A stretch of DNA of 64,000 bases from Shouchella tritolerans (GTDB lineage: Bacteria; Bacillota; Bacilli; Bacillales; Bacillaceae_D): positions 1 to 64,000 of the forward strand of contig NZ_JAODPB010000006.1 of the NCBI RefSeq assembly GCF_025770735.1, read 5' to 3'. The position numbers were made by a program, and so were the translations under genes. Position 1 is the first letter of the stretch, and each line of letters starts with the position of its first letter. Positions 1-7,357 of this stretch are shown here, one piece after another. Under the pieces are notes generated by a model. That model was not told the DNA's origin and ran no database searches. It worked only from the letters and a program-made list of their open reading frames with translations.

Positions 1-265
1 CTTTCAAAGTTGAGCAAATTCGAACGGATTTGCTTCAATTGTTCGATGTATTGGCCGATGAAAAGCTGGAACGCCGCCAATACAGGGAGATGGAGCGTCG
101 CAAAATGGTCTTTGATTGCTTCGCCCCTTCGCCTTGCAGGGAATCGAGGTGGATGATCTTCTGGATGCTGGCCTGCAAGCGTTCGAGCTGGGCTTGATCG
201 TGAAGCTTTTGTTCCACGATTTCGTCAAGTGCATCGAGTACTTCTTGTACGTCAAGTGTGTTCAT
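1..265 (-). pseudogene. LXG-domain type VII secretion toxin, N-terminus, frameshifted, cut by window edge
   Basis: The ATG at 265-263 sits 8 nt after an AAAGGAA ribosome-binding site and opens a helical N-terminus starting MNTLDVQEVLDALDEIV, typical of LXG domains of Ess/type VII toxins such as B. subtilis YwqJ. The LQGEGA motif is reached at about 123-140. From there the starting frame goes out of register and stops near 35, while the neighbouring frame continues the domain without stops to base 1 (EAIKDHFATLHLPVLAAFQ, then FIGQYIEQLKQIR). One missing base in the G-run at 122-127 accounts for this. It is either a real inactivating or phase-variable frameshift or a sequencing error. The toxic C-terminus and any immunity gene lie outside the window. 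The two upstream genes are its usual helpers. Confidence 0.72.
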
Positions 266-284
266 CCGTCTGTTCCTTTCTCTA

Positions 285-548
285 TTATCCGCGGCTTGCC
301 AGCATCTTGTCCACGACTCCATACGTTTGAACGAGTTCTTTCGTTTCTGCTTGTACGTTTTTCATGACGTCTAAGTAGCGATTGAATTGGTCGGCATACC
401 CGCATTCTACTTCCAGCAATGAATGGAGAAAGGCCATCGAAGACGTATGGAGCGCAGGCTCGTGGTCCGACACGGAATAGCTGGCCTGTTCCCCCGTTTC
501 GCTTAAAGCGCTGAGCACGGAGCTTTCGTCGATTTTGATTTCCGGCAT
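285..548 (-). CDS. YwqI-like small LXG-associated helper (DUF3130/TIGR04197-like)
   Basis: A protein of 87 residues starting MPEIKIDESSVLSAL. It resembles the small helical proteins encoded directly before LXG toxins (B. subtilis YwqI; Lap1-type partners in streptococci). Family knowledge: these bind the LXG domain and act as targeting partners for the Ess secretion machine. The start at 548 has a strong AAAGGAGGAG site 8 nt upstream. It lies 19 nt before the LXG gene and 18 nt after the YwqH-like gene, so the three form one operon. No signal peptide or membrane segment is visible. Function is inferred from position and fold class rather than from a catalytic motif. Confidence 0.68.
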   Translation of the reverse strand: MPEIKIDESSVLSALSETGEQASYSVSDHEPALHTSSMAFLHSLLEVECGYADQFNRYLDVMKNVQAETKELVQTYGVVDKMLASRG

Positions 549-566
549 CGGTTCTCTCCTCCTTTC

Positions 567-950
567 CTATCTCGCCGCTTTTAACGTTTGGAGCGATTGT
601 TGTTTTGTGTCGATCACGATTTGGCAAGAGGCAATCGTGGTTTGGAGACGGCTCGTTTCCATTTCAATCGCGCGCATCAGTTGTTCTGTTTCGTCTTGTA
701 CGTTCGTGTAAGCCAGTTGCATATGGCGGCGAATATCATCGTGCGTCGATTCGGCTTGGCCGCGCCATGCATCATAGTCTAGCTCTGGTTCGCTTCCCCA
801 TTTTTTATGATGATGAAGAGAAGCTTGTTCGGAAGCGAGCGCTTGTTTGGCCGCCCGCAACCGCTCCAATTGCGCTTCTGTCTGGAAAAGTTGCGCCCGC
901 ATCTGACTGATTTCATAGTGAAGCTTGGCTATTTCTGTCTGATCGGCCAT
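567..950 (-). CDS. YwqH-like coiled-coil helper of the LXG locus (DUF5082 family)
   Basis: A protein of 127 residues, almost entirely predicted coiled coil (residues 5-50 and 75-125), polar, without signal peptide or membrane segment. Length, coiled-coil content and its place as first gene before a YwqI-like and an LXG gene match B. subtilis YwqH. LXG loci typically carry two small helical partners that pair with the LXG stalk before export. The ATG at 950 follows GGAGGGAGG. This gene starts the operon, so the promoter should lie at about 951-1150, where I could not pick a convincing -35/-10 pair. Confidence 0.65.
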   Translation of the reverse strand: MADQTEIAKLHYEISQMRAQLFQTEAQLERLRAAKQALASEQASLHHHKKWGSEPELDYDAWRGQAESTHDDIRRHMQLAYTNVQDETEQLMRAIEMETSRLQTTIASCQIVIDTKQQSLQTLKAAR

Positions 951-1190
951 AGGCCATCCTCCCTCCTGGTGGTTTCATCCTTCCGTCTTAAAAAAATGGC
1001 TATTCATTCCATTTTATTTTAAAACAACTGTTCGAAATCGTCTATTCAAATTTATAGAAAAAGTGTTTTTATCCATCCATAATTAAATGGGGGACGTTCC
1101 GATTGGATTAAAGCAAAAACTCGTACAAACTAGGACCGCATTTCTATAATCTCTCTGAACTAAGAATAATCTCATTGTTTTAGAATAAAG
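951..1190. other. Non-coding stretch upstream of the LXG operon
   Basis: About 240 AT-rich bases between the divergently arranged YwqH-like gene and the direct-repeat copy 1. No open frame with a ribosome-binding site was found. It must hold the promoter of the LXG operon, but no clear sigma-A pair was identified. Confidence 0.5.
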
Positions 1191-1366
1191 CTTCCGTTCA
1201 TTTTTACAAATAAATTTGTTAGACTTAAAAAACTTGCTCTTTTTTAACGATACATCGTTCGGGAGGTTCTGTATAACAGTGAAAATAGTAGATTACTTGT
1301 TTAGGTTGTTAATTGTAACCTTTTGCTTGTTATCGCTCACTCTTTCAGCTCCTCTAGTCTTAAACG
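1191..1366 (+). repeat. Direct repeat copy 1 (promoter/RBS region plus 5' end of small membrane gene)
   Basis: These ~175 bases reappear with a few substitutions and a short indel at 5913-6093 in the same orientation. The repeat runs from a shared CTTCCGTTCATTTTTACA, through the inverted repeats ACAAA-TAAA-TTTGT and AACGAT-AC-ATCGTT (1246-1259), the ribosome-binding site GGGAGG and the GTG start, to about codon 29 of the small gene. The two copies enclose the bacteriocin cassette. Confidence 0.85.
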
Positions 1367-1389
1367 AGAACAGAAAATATCTTGTGTAA
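1279..1389 (+). pseudogene. Truncated copy of the small two-TM membrane protein gene
   Basis: A GTG start behind GGGAGG gives 36 residues. The first 23 (MKIVDYLFRLLIVTFCLLSL, then TLS) are identical to the intact 70-residue gene at 6005, after which the sequences diverge and this copy stops at 1387. Only the first hydrophobic segment remains. The break coincides with the start of mobile-element debris, so truncation by an insertion or recombination event is likely. It could still be translated as a single-TM micropeptide. Confidence 0.6.
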
Positions 1390-1439
1390 ATGATGAATAA
1401 AAGACAGAAAAAAGGAAGCCTTTTTCTAGTAGAATTGAG

Positions 1440-1565
1440 TTACCACACCAAATTCACAGAAAAGAGGGCTTCCCAAAGCCGTAAAAGAACCCAATCCAGT
1501 AAGAACTGCATAAATTGACGAAGTTGGGGCCATAGCGATTCCCTTTCAAAACATGTCCATGGGCT
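1440..1565 (-). pseudogene. Probable transposase C-terminal remnant
   Basis: On the minus strand an open stretch of about 41 codons ends at a TAA at 1442-1440 and reads ERESLWPQLRQFMQFLLDW, then VLLRLWEALFSVNLVW. The Trp/Leu-rich amphipathic tail looks like the end of a DDE-type transposase. It is followed by an inverted repeat (GGAAGCC...GGCTTCC, about 1414-1475) resembling an element end or terminator. A TGA interrupts the frame just upstream, so only a fragment survives. Family assignment is uncertain. Confidence 0.38.
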
Positions 1566-1721
1566 TCATTGCTTTCTAAAACCAAACCCAACATTTCAGG
1601 TTCGGCAAAGATTACAAATTCTCCAATGCCAATATCCATTCTCTTCCTTCGAACATCATAACCGCTTTTCACTTGATCCTTTGCTCGATTTCTAGGGCCT
1701 AAAAACCGAGTTTCCCTGTTA

Positions 1722-1931
1722 TTACACGAGCAATTTAGCCATTCGGTATAATGAAATAGCCGGCTTGTTGATTTCGCCCGTAATTTGATAGCCGAATCGC
1801 TTATATAGTTTAAAGGCACATTCGTTCTCCTTTTTGACAGTCAGGGAACTTCTAGTAAAACTATGTGAAAGGGCTTGCTCCTCTGCTTTCCGGATAAGTA
1901 GAGGCAATCTATTTTTCGGAATAAAAAATAT
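1722..1931 (-). pseudogene. GNAT acetyltransferase C-terminal fragment
   Basis: The reading SSLTVKKENECAFKLYKRF, then GYQITGEI, matches the end of the GNAT fold: the strand-helix where N, A, LYKRFGF and G are conserved. The open frame is only about 69 codons, limited by a TAA at 1934-1932, and has no ribosome-binding site. The acetyl-CoA P-loop (motif A) is missing. I read it as the 3' remnant of an acetyltransferase gene cut off during assembly of this island. Confidence 0.6.
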
Positions 1932-1941
1932 TTACTTTATA

Positions 1942-1969
1942 TTGATACAGTCAGACTATATGGTAATAT
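1942..1969 (+). promoter_or_regulatory. Possible promoter of the bacteriocin gene
   Basis: TTGATA (1942-1947) and TAATAT (1964-1969) are spaced by 16 bp, about 100 bp before the bacteriocin start, in very AT-rich DNA. Other pairs are possible nearby, so this is tentative. Confidence 0.3.
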
Positions 1970-2071
1970 ATATGTAAATATTGTTTAATATGTATTTTGA
2001 TAGTGTTTGAATAATACTGGGCAAAATGGTTGAAAACCGTTGCCATAAACATTTTATGAGGAGGGTTGATC

Positions 2072-2473
2072 ATGAAAAAATTCTTTTTCTGTTCTACGAT
2101 TCTAGTAACTGCTTTGTTTTCAGCTTCTGCTGTTCAAGCTGAAACCGGGGCTATAGGTGGATGGAGTGAGGAGGAAGGATACTGGGAGAAAGCGGATGCA
2201 GGAACGGATTTTTCCATTAATTCTACAGCAAGCCATAGAGGATGGCATACGTATTCTAATAGGGGTACTGCTACCTATAAAAGGGTACATGGCGAAACAG
2301 TATGGACTGGCAGACACTACACAAGGGCTCGCTTTGAAATGAGATTTACCGGTAAAATTTATCATGATTCTGGGCGAAAGTTTAATGTCGGCAATATAAG
2401 CAAAGCCAGTTCTACTGGGGAAGTGTTAGATGATGCTCTTGCACCAACAGGTAAGACATACTACGGAAGATAA
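2072..2473 (+). CDS. Lactococcin 972 family bacteriocin precursor
   Basis: A secreted protein of 133 residues. The ATG at 2072 sits 6 nt after GAGGAGGG; a TTG six bases upstream is in frame but too close to that site. Residues 1-23 form a Sec signal peptide (MKKFFFCSTILVTALFSASA, cleavage after AVQA). The mature part is glycine-, aromatic- and serine-rich with GGxW, GWHTYSNRGTATYKRVHG and a C-terminal YYG, the pattern of the lactococcin-972 family. Family knowledge: Lcn972 binds lipid II and blocks septum formation in related bacteria. The next three genes are the export/immunity ABC genes that accompany this family, which supports the call. A terminator-like palindrome directly follows. Confidence 0.78.
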   Translation: MKKFFFCSTILVTALFSASAVQAETGAIGGWSEEEGYWEKADAGTDFSINSTASHRGWHTYSNRGTATYKRVHGETVWTGRHYTRARFEMRFTGKIYHDSGRKFNVGNISKASSTGEVLDDALAPTGKTYYGR

Positions 2474-2494
2474 AACTATCGGTTTTTAAAAATT

Positions 2495-2527
2495 AAACGC
2501 TAGTTATAACTAGCGTTTATACTTTTT
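2495..2527 (+). terminator. Palindromic terminator/attenuator after the bacteriocin gene
   Basis: Two 12-base arms (AAACGCTAGTTA / TAACTAGCGTTT, 2495-2518) form a perfect palindrome, followed by ATACTTTTTT. It lies between the bacteriocin and the transporter genes, so partial read-through would give more bacteriocin mRNA than transporter mRNA. Confidence 0.75.
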
Positions 2528-2547
2528 TATTTGAATGGGGTTTCTCT

Positions 2548-3480
2548 ATGCTTACTGCTAAACATTCTAGCAAACTGCCGCTTCTTCTGTTCTCTCTGTA
2601 TATGGTCATTTGTCTAACTGGCCTTTACGTCATTTCTCTGTTCACTTATCTCGACCTTATCAATAATGGCTATATTGATGAAAAGGCTATCACTTTTGAC
2701 GTACATAACGAAGAAAACATCGAGTTTATTTTTGATCTTGAAAATACAATTATATTGCAACATCATCCATCTTACATGCAAAAAAGAGTTTGGGTTTTAG
2801 GTAACATTAAATTACCGCCAATCAACGTAGAAAATGTGGGAATCTCCCATTCTCATGAACAAATTATATTAGGGAAAAATTACAATGGTCCCAAGCCTCC
2901 GAAAAGTAAAGTGTTTGGCTATTTTAACACGCCTAATTCCGAGGAACTTAATTCATCCTTATGGATTTTAAAGAACACGAATCGAATAGACTGGGAACAA
3001 GGAAACCGGTTTTCCATTCATTCCCCGAACCCTGTTACACGAAAAAACCTAGAAACAATGTTACGTTCATACTCGGGAATAAACGTTATAGAAGAAACAA
3101 CATTGTCTAATTTAAACACGGTCTCTACCTATATAATTTACGCCACCATTCTTCTATTTACTTGGTTCATTATGGTAATGGAGTTGATTTACCTATTCAA
3201 ACAAAAAGCACTTATGTCTATCCTCTACTTGTCCGGCATTAGACCTAAAATTATTGCTACATATCTATTAAAGCAGAGAGTACTGGGATATGCTCTATTA
3301 TCTGCCTTTCTATTCCTTATTGGTATGTTGCTAAATAGAATGGAGATGTTCTCCCTTTGGGATAACAAATGGCTCACTCATTTTGCCTACTTAATTTTTA
3401 GCTTATTGAGCTTACTGACAATTAGCACCTTACTTAGCGTTTATAGGTATACAACCTTTAGAGGGGGGAAAAAAGGTTGA
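2548..3480 (+). CDS. FtsX-type permease, first half of the Lcn972-group membrane protein
   Basis: A protein of 310 residues: one TM at about 13-37, an extracytoplasmic region of about 155 residues, then three TM segments (about 193-215, 243-265, 278-300), the topology of MacB/FtsX-type permeases. Lcn972-group immunity proteins (TIGR01654-like) are normally single proteins of 650-700 residues with two such halves. Here this ORF and the next, 738 residues together, look like a split version. The gene is AT-rich compared with the chromosome downstream. Its stop overlaps the start of the next gene. Start: ATG at 2548 after a modest GGGG site. Confidence 0.6.
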   Translation: MLTAKHSSKLPLLLFSLYMVICLTGLYVISLFTYLDLINNGYIDEKAITFDVHNEENIEFIFDLENTIILQHHPSYMQKRVWVLGNIKLPPINVENVGISHSHEQIILGKNYNGPKPPKSKVFGYFNTPNSEELNSSLWILKNTNRIDWEQGNRFSIHSPNPVTRKNLETMLRSYSGINVIEETTLSNLNTVSTYIIYATILLFTWFIMVMELIYLFKQKALMSILYLSGIRPKIIATYLLKQRVLGYALLSAFLFLIGMLLNRMEMFSLWDNKWLTHFAYLIFSLLSLLTISTLLSVYRYTTFRGGKKG

Positions 3481-4763
3481 GAGAAATAAGAATATTGTTC
3501 AAAGCTAACAAAGGAAGCATCATTTCCATATTAACCACGTCTATCATTTTTTTCTCTTTGTTGTTTATTGTACTGGTAGGACTTAACATTAATAAATATC
3601 AAAATGACTCATTAGTGACTTTTCATGAAAAAAATATGTTTCAGTTTGTTGACGATTTAGTAGACGACAAAGAAACAGACTTTCTGTCCAATGATTCAAA
3701 TTATGATACGTTATTCCATCTCTCGCAAATACTTATTGAGGCAGATGACTTCTTGTTTTACATCGTTAATGATCAACCCTTTGGAGTCAAAGATTTCAGA
3801 GGAACAGAGTTATTGACTAGTGGTTATGAAGACGGAGAAGAGCCAATTGTTTACAATATAGAAAACGAAGAATATACAGGAGTAAAAGCAGTTCAAGTCA
3901 ATCAAGCCGTTTTTGATTTAAACCAAATACAACTTAGCGAGGGAGAATTTTTTACAGCTGACGATTACGTTTATGAAGACGGACAAAAACAGGTTCCGAT
4001 TATTTTAGGTAGTGAATACAAAACAGATTATAAACTAGGTGAGACGTTAACAATTGAGTATTATACGGAAATGTTTGAAGCGAAAATTATCGGTTTTTTA
4101 GAGCCTGAACAAACGATTTTAAATTCATACGCTAGTCCTGAATTAATATTAGATAGATACGTTGTGTTGCCTGTTCCCTATCTGAATGAAAAGCCGACTA
4201 CTTTACTTGGTCGTGGAACAACCGATCAACTGTTTATTCTTTATTCCCTGTTTACTTCAATAAATGGATTAGTATTGACCGATAAAGATGACTTAGAAAC
4301 GAGGGTCCTATTCGAATCGATAGCCGAAGAAGTCCATTTTAGTGATTTTCAACTAATTGGCGCCAACACGGTAAAGCTGGACAGCTTATTGGCTCTTACC
4401 CAATTTCATTCCAGTATTTTTGTGACGGTTGTGATATTAGCAGCCCTTCTTGGCATTATAGCTTTTTTAATTATCATCCTTGTATCGGTTACTAGACACC
4501 TTGATACCTTTCTTATTTTCTTAATGGTTGGCCTAACGATAAGGAGAATTCAAAAGCTCATTCTTATTCAATTTTTGATTGTGTCTAGCATTGGTTGCCT
4601 GATCACCTATATCATTTTCTACCATTTTCTTGATTTTCAGTTTGCTGGGTACGGTTATGTATTGATTAGTATTCTAACATTATTATGTTTTTCATTCATC
4701 GTTTATCAATGGAGCCGCTATGTGTTAAAAAAGATTGATCTGATACAACGATTAAAAGGATGA
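3477..4763 (+). CDS. FtsX-type permease, second half, Lcn972-group ABC transporter
   Basis: A protein of 428 residues: an N-terminal TM (about 15-38), a ~260-residue extracytoplasmic domain and three C-terminal TM segments (about 312-337, 355-378, 387-408), as in FtsX/MacB permeases. The TTG start at 3477 overlaps the TGA of the previous gene and has the purine-rich GAGGGGGGAAAAAAGG upstream, indicating translational coupling. It ends 4 nt before the ATPase gene. The role is export of, or self-protection against, the Lcn972-like bacteriocin by association. TTG is chosen because no ATG follows near the site. Confidence 0.62.
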   Translation: MREIRILFKANKGSIISILTTSIIFFSLLFIVLVGLNINKYQNDSLVTFHEKNMFQFVDDLVDDKETDFLSNDSNYDTLFHLSQILIEADDFLFYIVNDQPFGVKDFRGTELLTSGYEDGEEPIVYNIENEEYTGVKAVQVNQAVFDLNQIQLSEGEFFTADDYVYEDGQKQVPIILGSEYKTDYKLGETLTIEYYTEMFEAKIIGFLEPEQTILNSYASPELILDRYVVLPVPYLNEKPTTLLGRGTTDQLFILYSLFTSINGLVLTDKDDLETRVLFESIAEEVHFSDFQLIGANTVKLDSLLALTQFHSSIFVTVVILAALLGIIAFLIIILVSVTRHLDTFLIFLMVGLTIRRIQKLILIQFLIVSSIGCLITYIIFYHFLDFQFAGYGYVLISILTLLCFSFIVYQWSRYVLKKIDLIQRLKG

Positions 4764-4767
4764 GATT

Positions 4768-5442
4768 ATGGACAAGTATATTCAATTAAAGAATGTGACA
4801 AAGACATTTTCAAGCCGTGTGGTTCTAAACAACATTAATTTGACACTTTCAAAAGGGGACATGGCCATCATAAAAGGAGATAGTGGCGTTGGCAAAAGTA
4901 CATTGCTTAATATCATTGCCGGACTGGAGATGCCTACAAAAGGGCTTTATACGTTTGGACAAGTCACGATGAGTGCTCTCGGGAAAGGAGAACAAGCAGA
5001 TATAAGAAATACACATATTGGTTATATCTCTCAGTACGCCCCTATGATTCCTAATTTAACCGCTTTAGAAAACATAAACATCTCTTTAATGTTTGAAGAC
5101 GACAATGCAGTCATAAAAGAAGCCAATCAACAAATGATGCAGTTATCAAGATTGTTTGGCATTACGGATATTCTTTCCACTAAAGTGAAGAAACTATCCG
5201 GCGGCGAAAGGCAACGTGTAGCCATTATCAGAGCTTTAATAAAAAAGCCCGATGTAATTGTCGCTGATGAGCCTACGAATTCATTAAATAACAAGATGGC
5301 GGAGATTATCATCGACCATTTCGATCATTTAAGGAAGCAAGGCTGTACAATTATAATGGCCTCCCATAATGACTTAGCCGATCATTGCTGCGACTATCAC
5401 TATACGTTATCTTCAACTGGATTACATTTGGATAAAAAATGA
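4768..5442 (+). CDS. ABC transporter ATPase, lactococcin 972 group
   Basis: An ABC ATPase of 224 residues of the MacB/LolD type. Walker A is GDSGVGKST (about 38-46), the Q-loop is at YISQYA, the signature is LSGGERQR, Walker B is VIVADEPT, and the H-loop is ASHND. The Walker B Asp-Glu pair is intact, so it should hydrolyse ATP. Length and the unusual signature context match the bacteriocin-export ATPases that follow Lcn972 permeases. It is the last gene of the bacteriocin-permease-permease-ATPase set and starts 4 nt after the second permease with AAAGGATGAG as ribosome-binding site. Its only obvious partners are the two permease ORFs just upstream. Confidence 0.78.
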   Translation: MDKYIQLKNVTKTFSSRVVLNNINLTLSKGDMAIIKGDSGVGKSTLLNIIAGLEMPTKGLYTFGQVTMSALGKGEQADIRNTHIGYISQYAPMIPNLTALENINISLMFEDDNAVIKEANQQMMQLSRLFGITDILSTKVKKLSGGERQRVAIIRALIKKPDVIVADEPTNSLNNKMAEIIIDHFDHLRKQGCTIIMASHNDLADHCCDYHYTLSSTGLHLDKK

Positions 5443-5912
5443 TAGACACAGCTCCCGTAAGTTACTCCCTTCATTCAGGGACAAGCTGAAGGAGCAGAGC
5501 GTATATCAAACCCGCTGATACCGTAACCGTCCGCATCGAAAAACTGGGAAGTTTGACGAATCGGTTTGTTTGTAAAGAATAAGGAAATGCCTTCTGAATG
5601 TTAGATTTTCCTCTAACATTCGGGAGGTAGCCCTAAAACCGGACTCCTCCCCTGTTACCAATTTGCATTTTTCTTTCAAAAGCCATATCGCCGAAAGGCC
5701 ATAAACAGAGGTCGTATTCTCTCATTTGAATCCTCCACTTTTCCATACGAGACACGATATAGCTTGATAAGTTTTCCTGCTCAATTTGTACCAATGTTTT
5801 TCCTATTTGGGATCCTTTACAATTAGTACTTCATTTAAACTTCTCTCTCTTAAAGTGAACCATTTAAGCACAAACATATTATAGCTGAGTATCGTATGAT
5901 CTAAGGACCGAT
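5443..5912. other. Gene-free debris between the bacteriocin ABC genes and repeat copy 2
   Basis: No intact gene. The stretch holds a short hydrolase-like 3' remnant (5496-5582), a hairpin with 10-bp arms GAATGTTAGA / TCTAACATTC (5596-5621) without a T-tract, and on the minus strand at about 5640-5830 a stop-free stretch reading QEYLSS-like helical sequence (core ENLSSYIVSRMEKWR) that I do not recognise and that has no start signal. Confidence 0.5.
5496..5582 (+). pseudogene. Possible fumarylacetoacetate-hydrolase-family C-terminal remnant
   Basis: About 28 codons ending in TAA at 5580-5582 read AYIKPADTVTVRIEKLGSL, then TNRF. The pattern IKPGDxVxVEIExLGxLxN is the usual end of FAH/2-hydroxyhepta-diene-dioate isomerase proteins. 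No start or body of the gene is present upstream, where the bacteriocin ABC gene ends. The match is short, hence low confidence. Confidence 0.35.
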
Positions 5913-6093
5913 CTTCCGTTCATTTTTACAGATAAATTTGTTAGACTTAAAAAACTCGCTCGTTTTGATTTAACGATACATCGTTCGGGAGGTTCTGTAT
6001 AACAGTGAAAATAGTAGATTACTTGTTTAGGTTGTTAATTGTAACCTTTTGCTTGTTATCGCTTACTCTTTCAACGCCTTTAGCCTCAACCTT
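5913..6093 (+). repeat. Direct repeat copy 2
   Basis: The second, apparently intact copy of the repeat at 1191-1366, about 4.7 kb downstream in the same orientation. It contains the same AACGAT-AC-ATCGTT inverted repeat (5972-5985), GGGAGG and GTG start. A few substitutions and a short insertion (TGATT) separate the copies. Confidence 0.85.
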
Positions 6094-6217
6094 CTTTGTG
6101 GCGATTTTGTTTTTATATTTTGTGTTCTTGTTTTTTAAGGAAAAGGATCGGAACTGGCGCTATTTGAATTTGGTTTTAAGTTATTTCTTTCTATTTTTGG
6201 TGTTGCTTTTCACTTAA
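6005..6217 (+). CDS. Small two-TM membrane protein, intact copy
   Basis: A protein of 70 residues with two hydrophobic segments (about 6-42 and 50-69) separated by the charged turn KEKDRNWR. The GTG start has GGGAGG 12 nt upstream, a longish spacing shared with the truncated copy at 1279. The family is not recognised. Because a duplicate of its 5' half lies on the other side of the bacteriocin genes, it may be an immunity or accessory membrane protein of that cassette, but it may equally be an unrelated host gene used as a recombination site. Confidence 0.55.
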   Translation: MKIVDYLFRLLIVTFCLLSLTLSTPLASTFFVAILFLYFVFLFFKEKDRNWRYLNLVLSYFFLFLVLLFT

Positions 6218-6241
6218 AGAACCGCTCTGTCAAAGATATAA

Positions 6242-6284
6242 AAAAACGGCCTCTTCCTCTTTGCAACAGGATTCAGCCGTTTTT
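6242..6284. terminator. Bidirectional terminator
   Basis: AAAAACGGC (6242-6250) pairs with GCCGTTTTT (6276-6284). A/T tracts on both sides allow termination of the small gene on the plus strand and of the ABC-2 permease gene on the minus strand. Confidence 0.75.
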
Positions 6285-6298
6285 AAACGTATTTTTGC

Positions 6299-7357
6299 TT
6301 AGAGTGCTTTTCTTTCCATAAGCCGAATGCCAATTCCTGTTACGGTTAATCCGATAAACAACAGCACGGATGTCGGCAATAAAAATTCGGCTAGGCTTGC
6401 GCCTTGGTATGTGGCTCCTTTCATCATATCTAGCGCATGCCTAATTGGGCTTAGATATGAGAGGGCATGCATCGTTTCTGATTGGACAATTTCTAGTGGC
6501 CAGAAGGCGCCACCAATCATAGCAAATACGGTTGCGACAAGGGGAATGACGGCATTTAGCTGCTGGCTTGAACGGACAATGCCGCTAAGCAGTAAGCCAA
6601 TCGCCATAATCGCAAACACGTATGGGATAAGAACAAGCGACAATTTCCAGAAGCCGCCATAATAGTCGTAACCGAACACAACGTTAAACAGCACGAGTGA
6701 AAGGAAGATTTGTACGTAAGCGAGCATAAATGAAAATAAAAGATTGCCGGCATATAAAGCTGTTTTTGAAGCTGGCGCTAAAATAAGCCGGTTCCAAATC
6801 CCCTCTTCTTTTTGTCTAAGTAAACTCATGATCGAAAAGCTCATTGTAAAAATAGCAAAGTAGAGTGCAAAACCGAATAGCGCTTGCAACGAACGATCAA
6901 AACTCGTTCCTTCTTGCATCGGCTCCGTTTTAATAGCAAAGCTCCCTTCGTCGGCCATATCCGTTACTCCTGCCTTGGCTAAGCGTTTGTTTGCATAATA
7001 ACGGTTGAGTTCTGCTTGGGCAAAGGGAACAAATGCCGAGCCTTCATAGGCGACATGAAGCGTATAGTCGGTTTCCCCTGCATCAATCACGCCGTCTGCC
7101 TGCTGCTTGCTCAGAAGCTGCATCGCCTCTTCTTCGGAAACGATTTGCACATTCCAATTGTATTCTTCCCAATCCGTTGCTAAGTCGTGTAATGCTGGCT
7201 TGCTTAATTCCGTTGAAAACACATGCACGACTTGTGCGTTGCTTCCGCTTGTACCGCCTGCAACGAGGGCGAAGATGATCGTGAGGCCTAGCATCGCTAG
7301 CAGTTCAACTGGGTTGCGGATGACATCTCGAATCAATTGGTAAAGGACAGCTTTCAC
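6299..7357 (-). CDS. lnrN: ABC-2 permease, LnrN-like
   Basis: A protein of 352 residues with the ABC-2 layout: an N-terminal TM (about 15-35), a ~130-residue extracytoplasmic loop, then five to six TM segments in the C-terminal half. The GTG at 7357 is chosen because AAGGAGGTG lies 7 nt upstream and because its GTGA overlaps the stop of the preceding permease. Two ABC-2 permeases plus one ATPase behind a kinase/regulator pair is the arrangement of B. subtilis lnrJKLMN (formerly yfiJKLMN), which exports linearmycins and other polyene lipids. The specific substrate here is inferred from synteny only; the family also includes other lipid or peptide exporters. Confidence 0.68.
   Translation of the reverse strand: MKAVLYQLIRDVIRNPVELLAMLGLTIIFALVAGGTSGSNAQVVHVFSTELSKPALHDLATDWEEYNWNVQIVSEEEAMQLLSKQQADGVIDAGETDYTLHVAYEGSAFVPFAQAELNRYYANKRLAKAGVTDMADEGSFAIKTEPMQEGTSFDRSLQALFGFALYFAIFTMSFSIMSLLRQKEEGIWNRLILAPASKTALYAGNLLFSFMLAYVQIFLSLVLFNVVFGYDYYGGFWKLSLVLIPYVFAIMAIGLLLSGIVRSSQQLNAVIPLVATVFAMIGGAFWPLEIVQSETMHALSYLSPIRHALDMMKGATYQGASLAEFLLPTSVLLFIGLTVTGIGIRLMERKAL

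Noticed and set aside
1454-1819. A 121-codon minus-strand open frame as a gene
   Set aside because: It covers the transposase and GNAT remnants in the wrong frame and has no ribosome-binding site.
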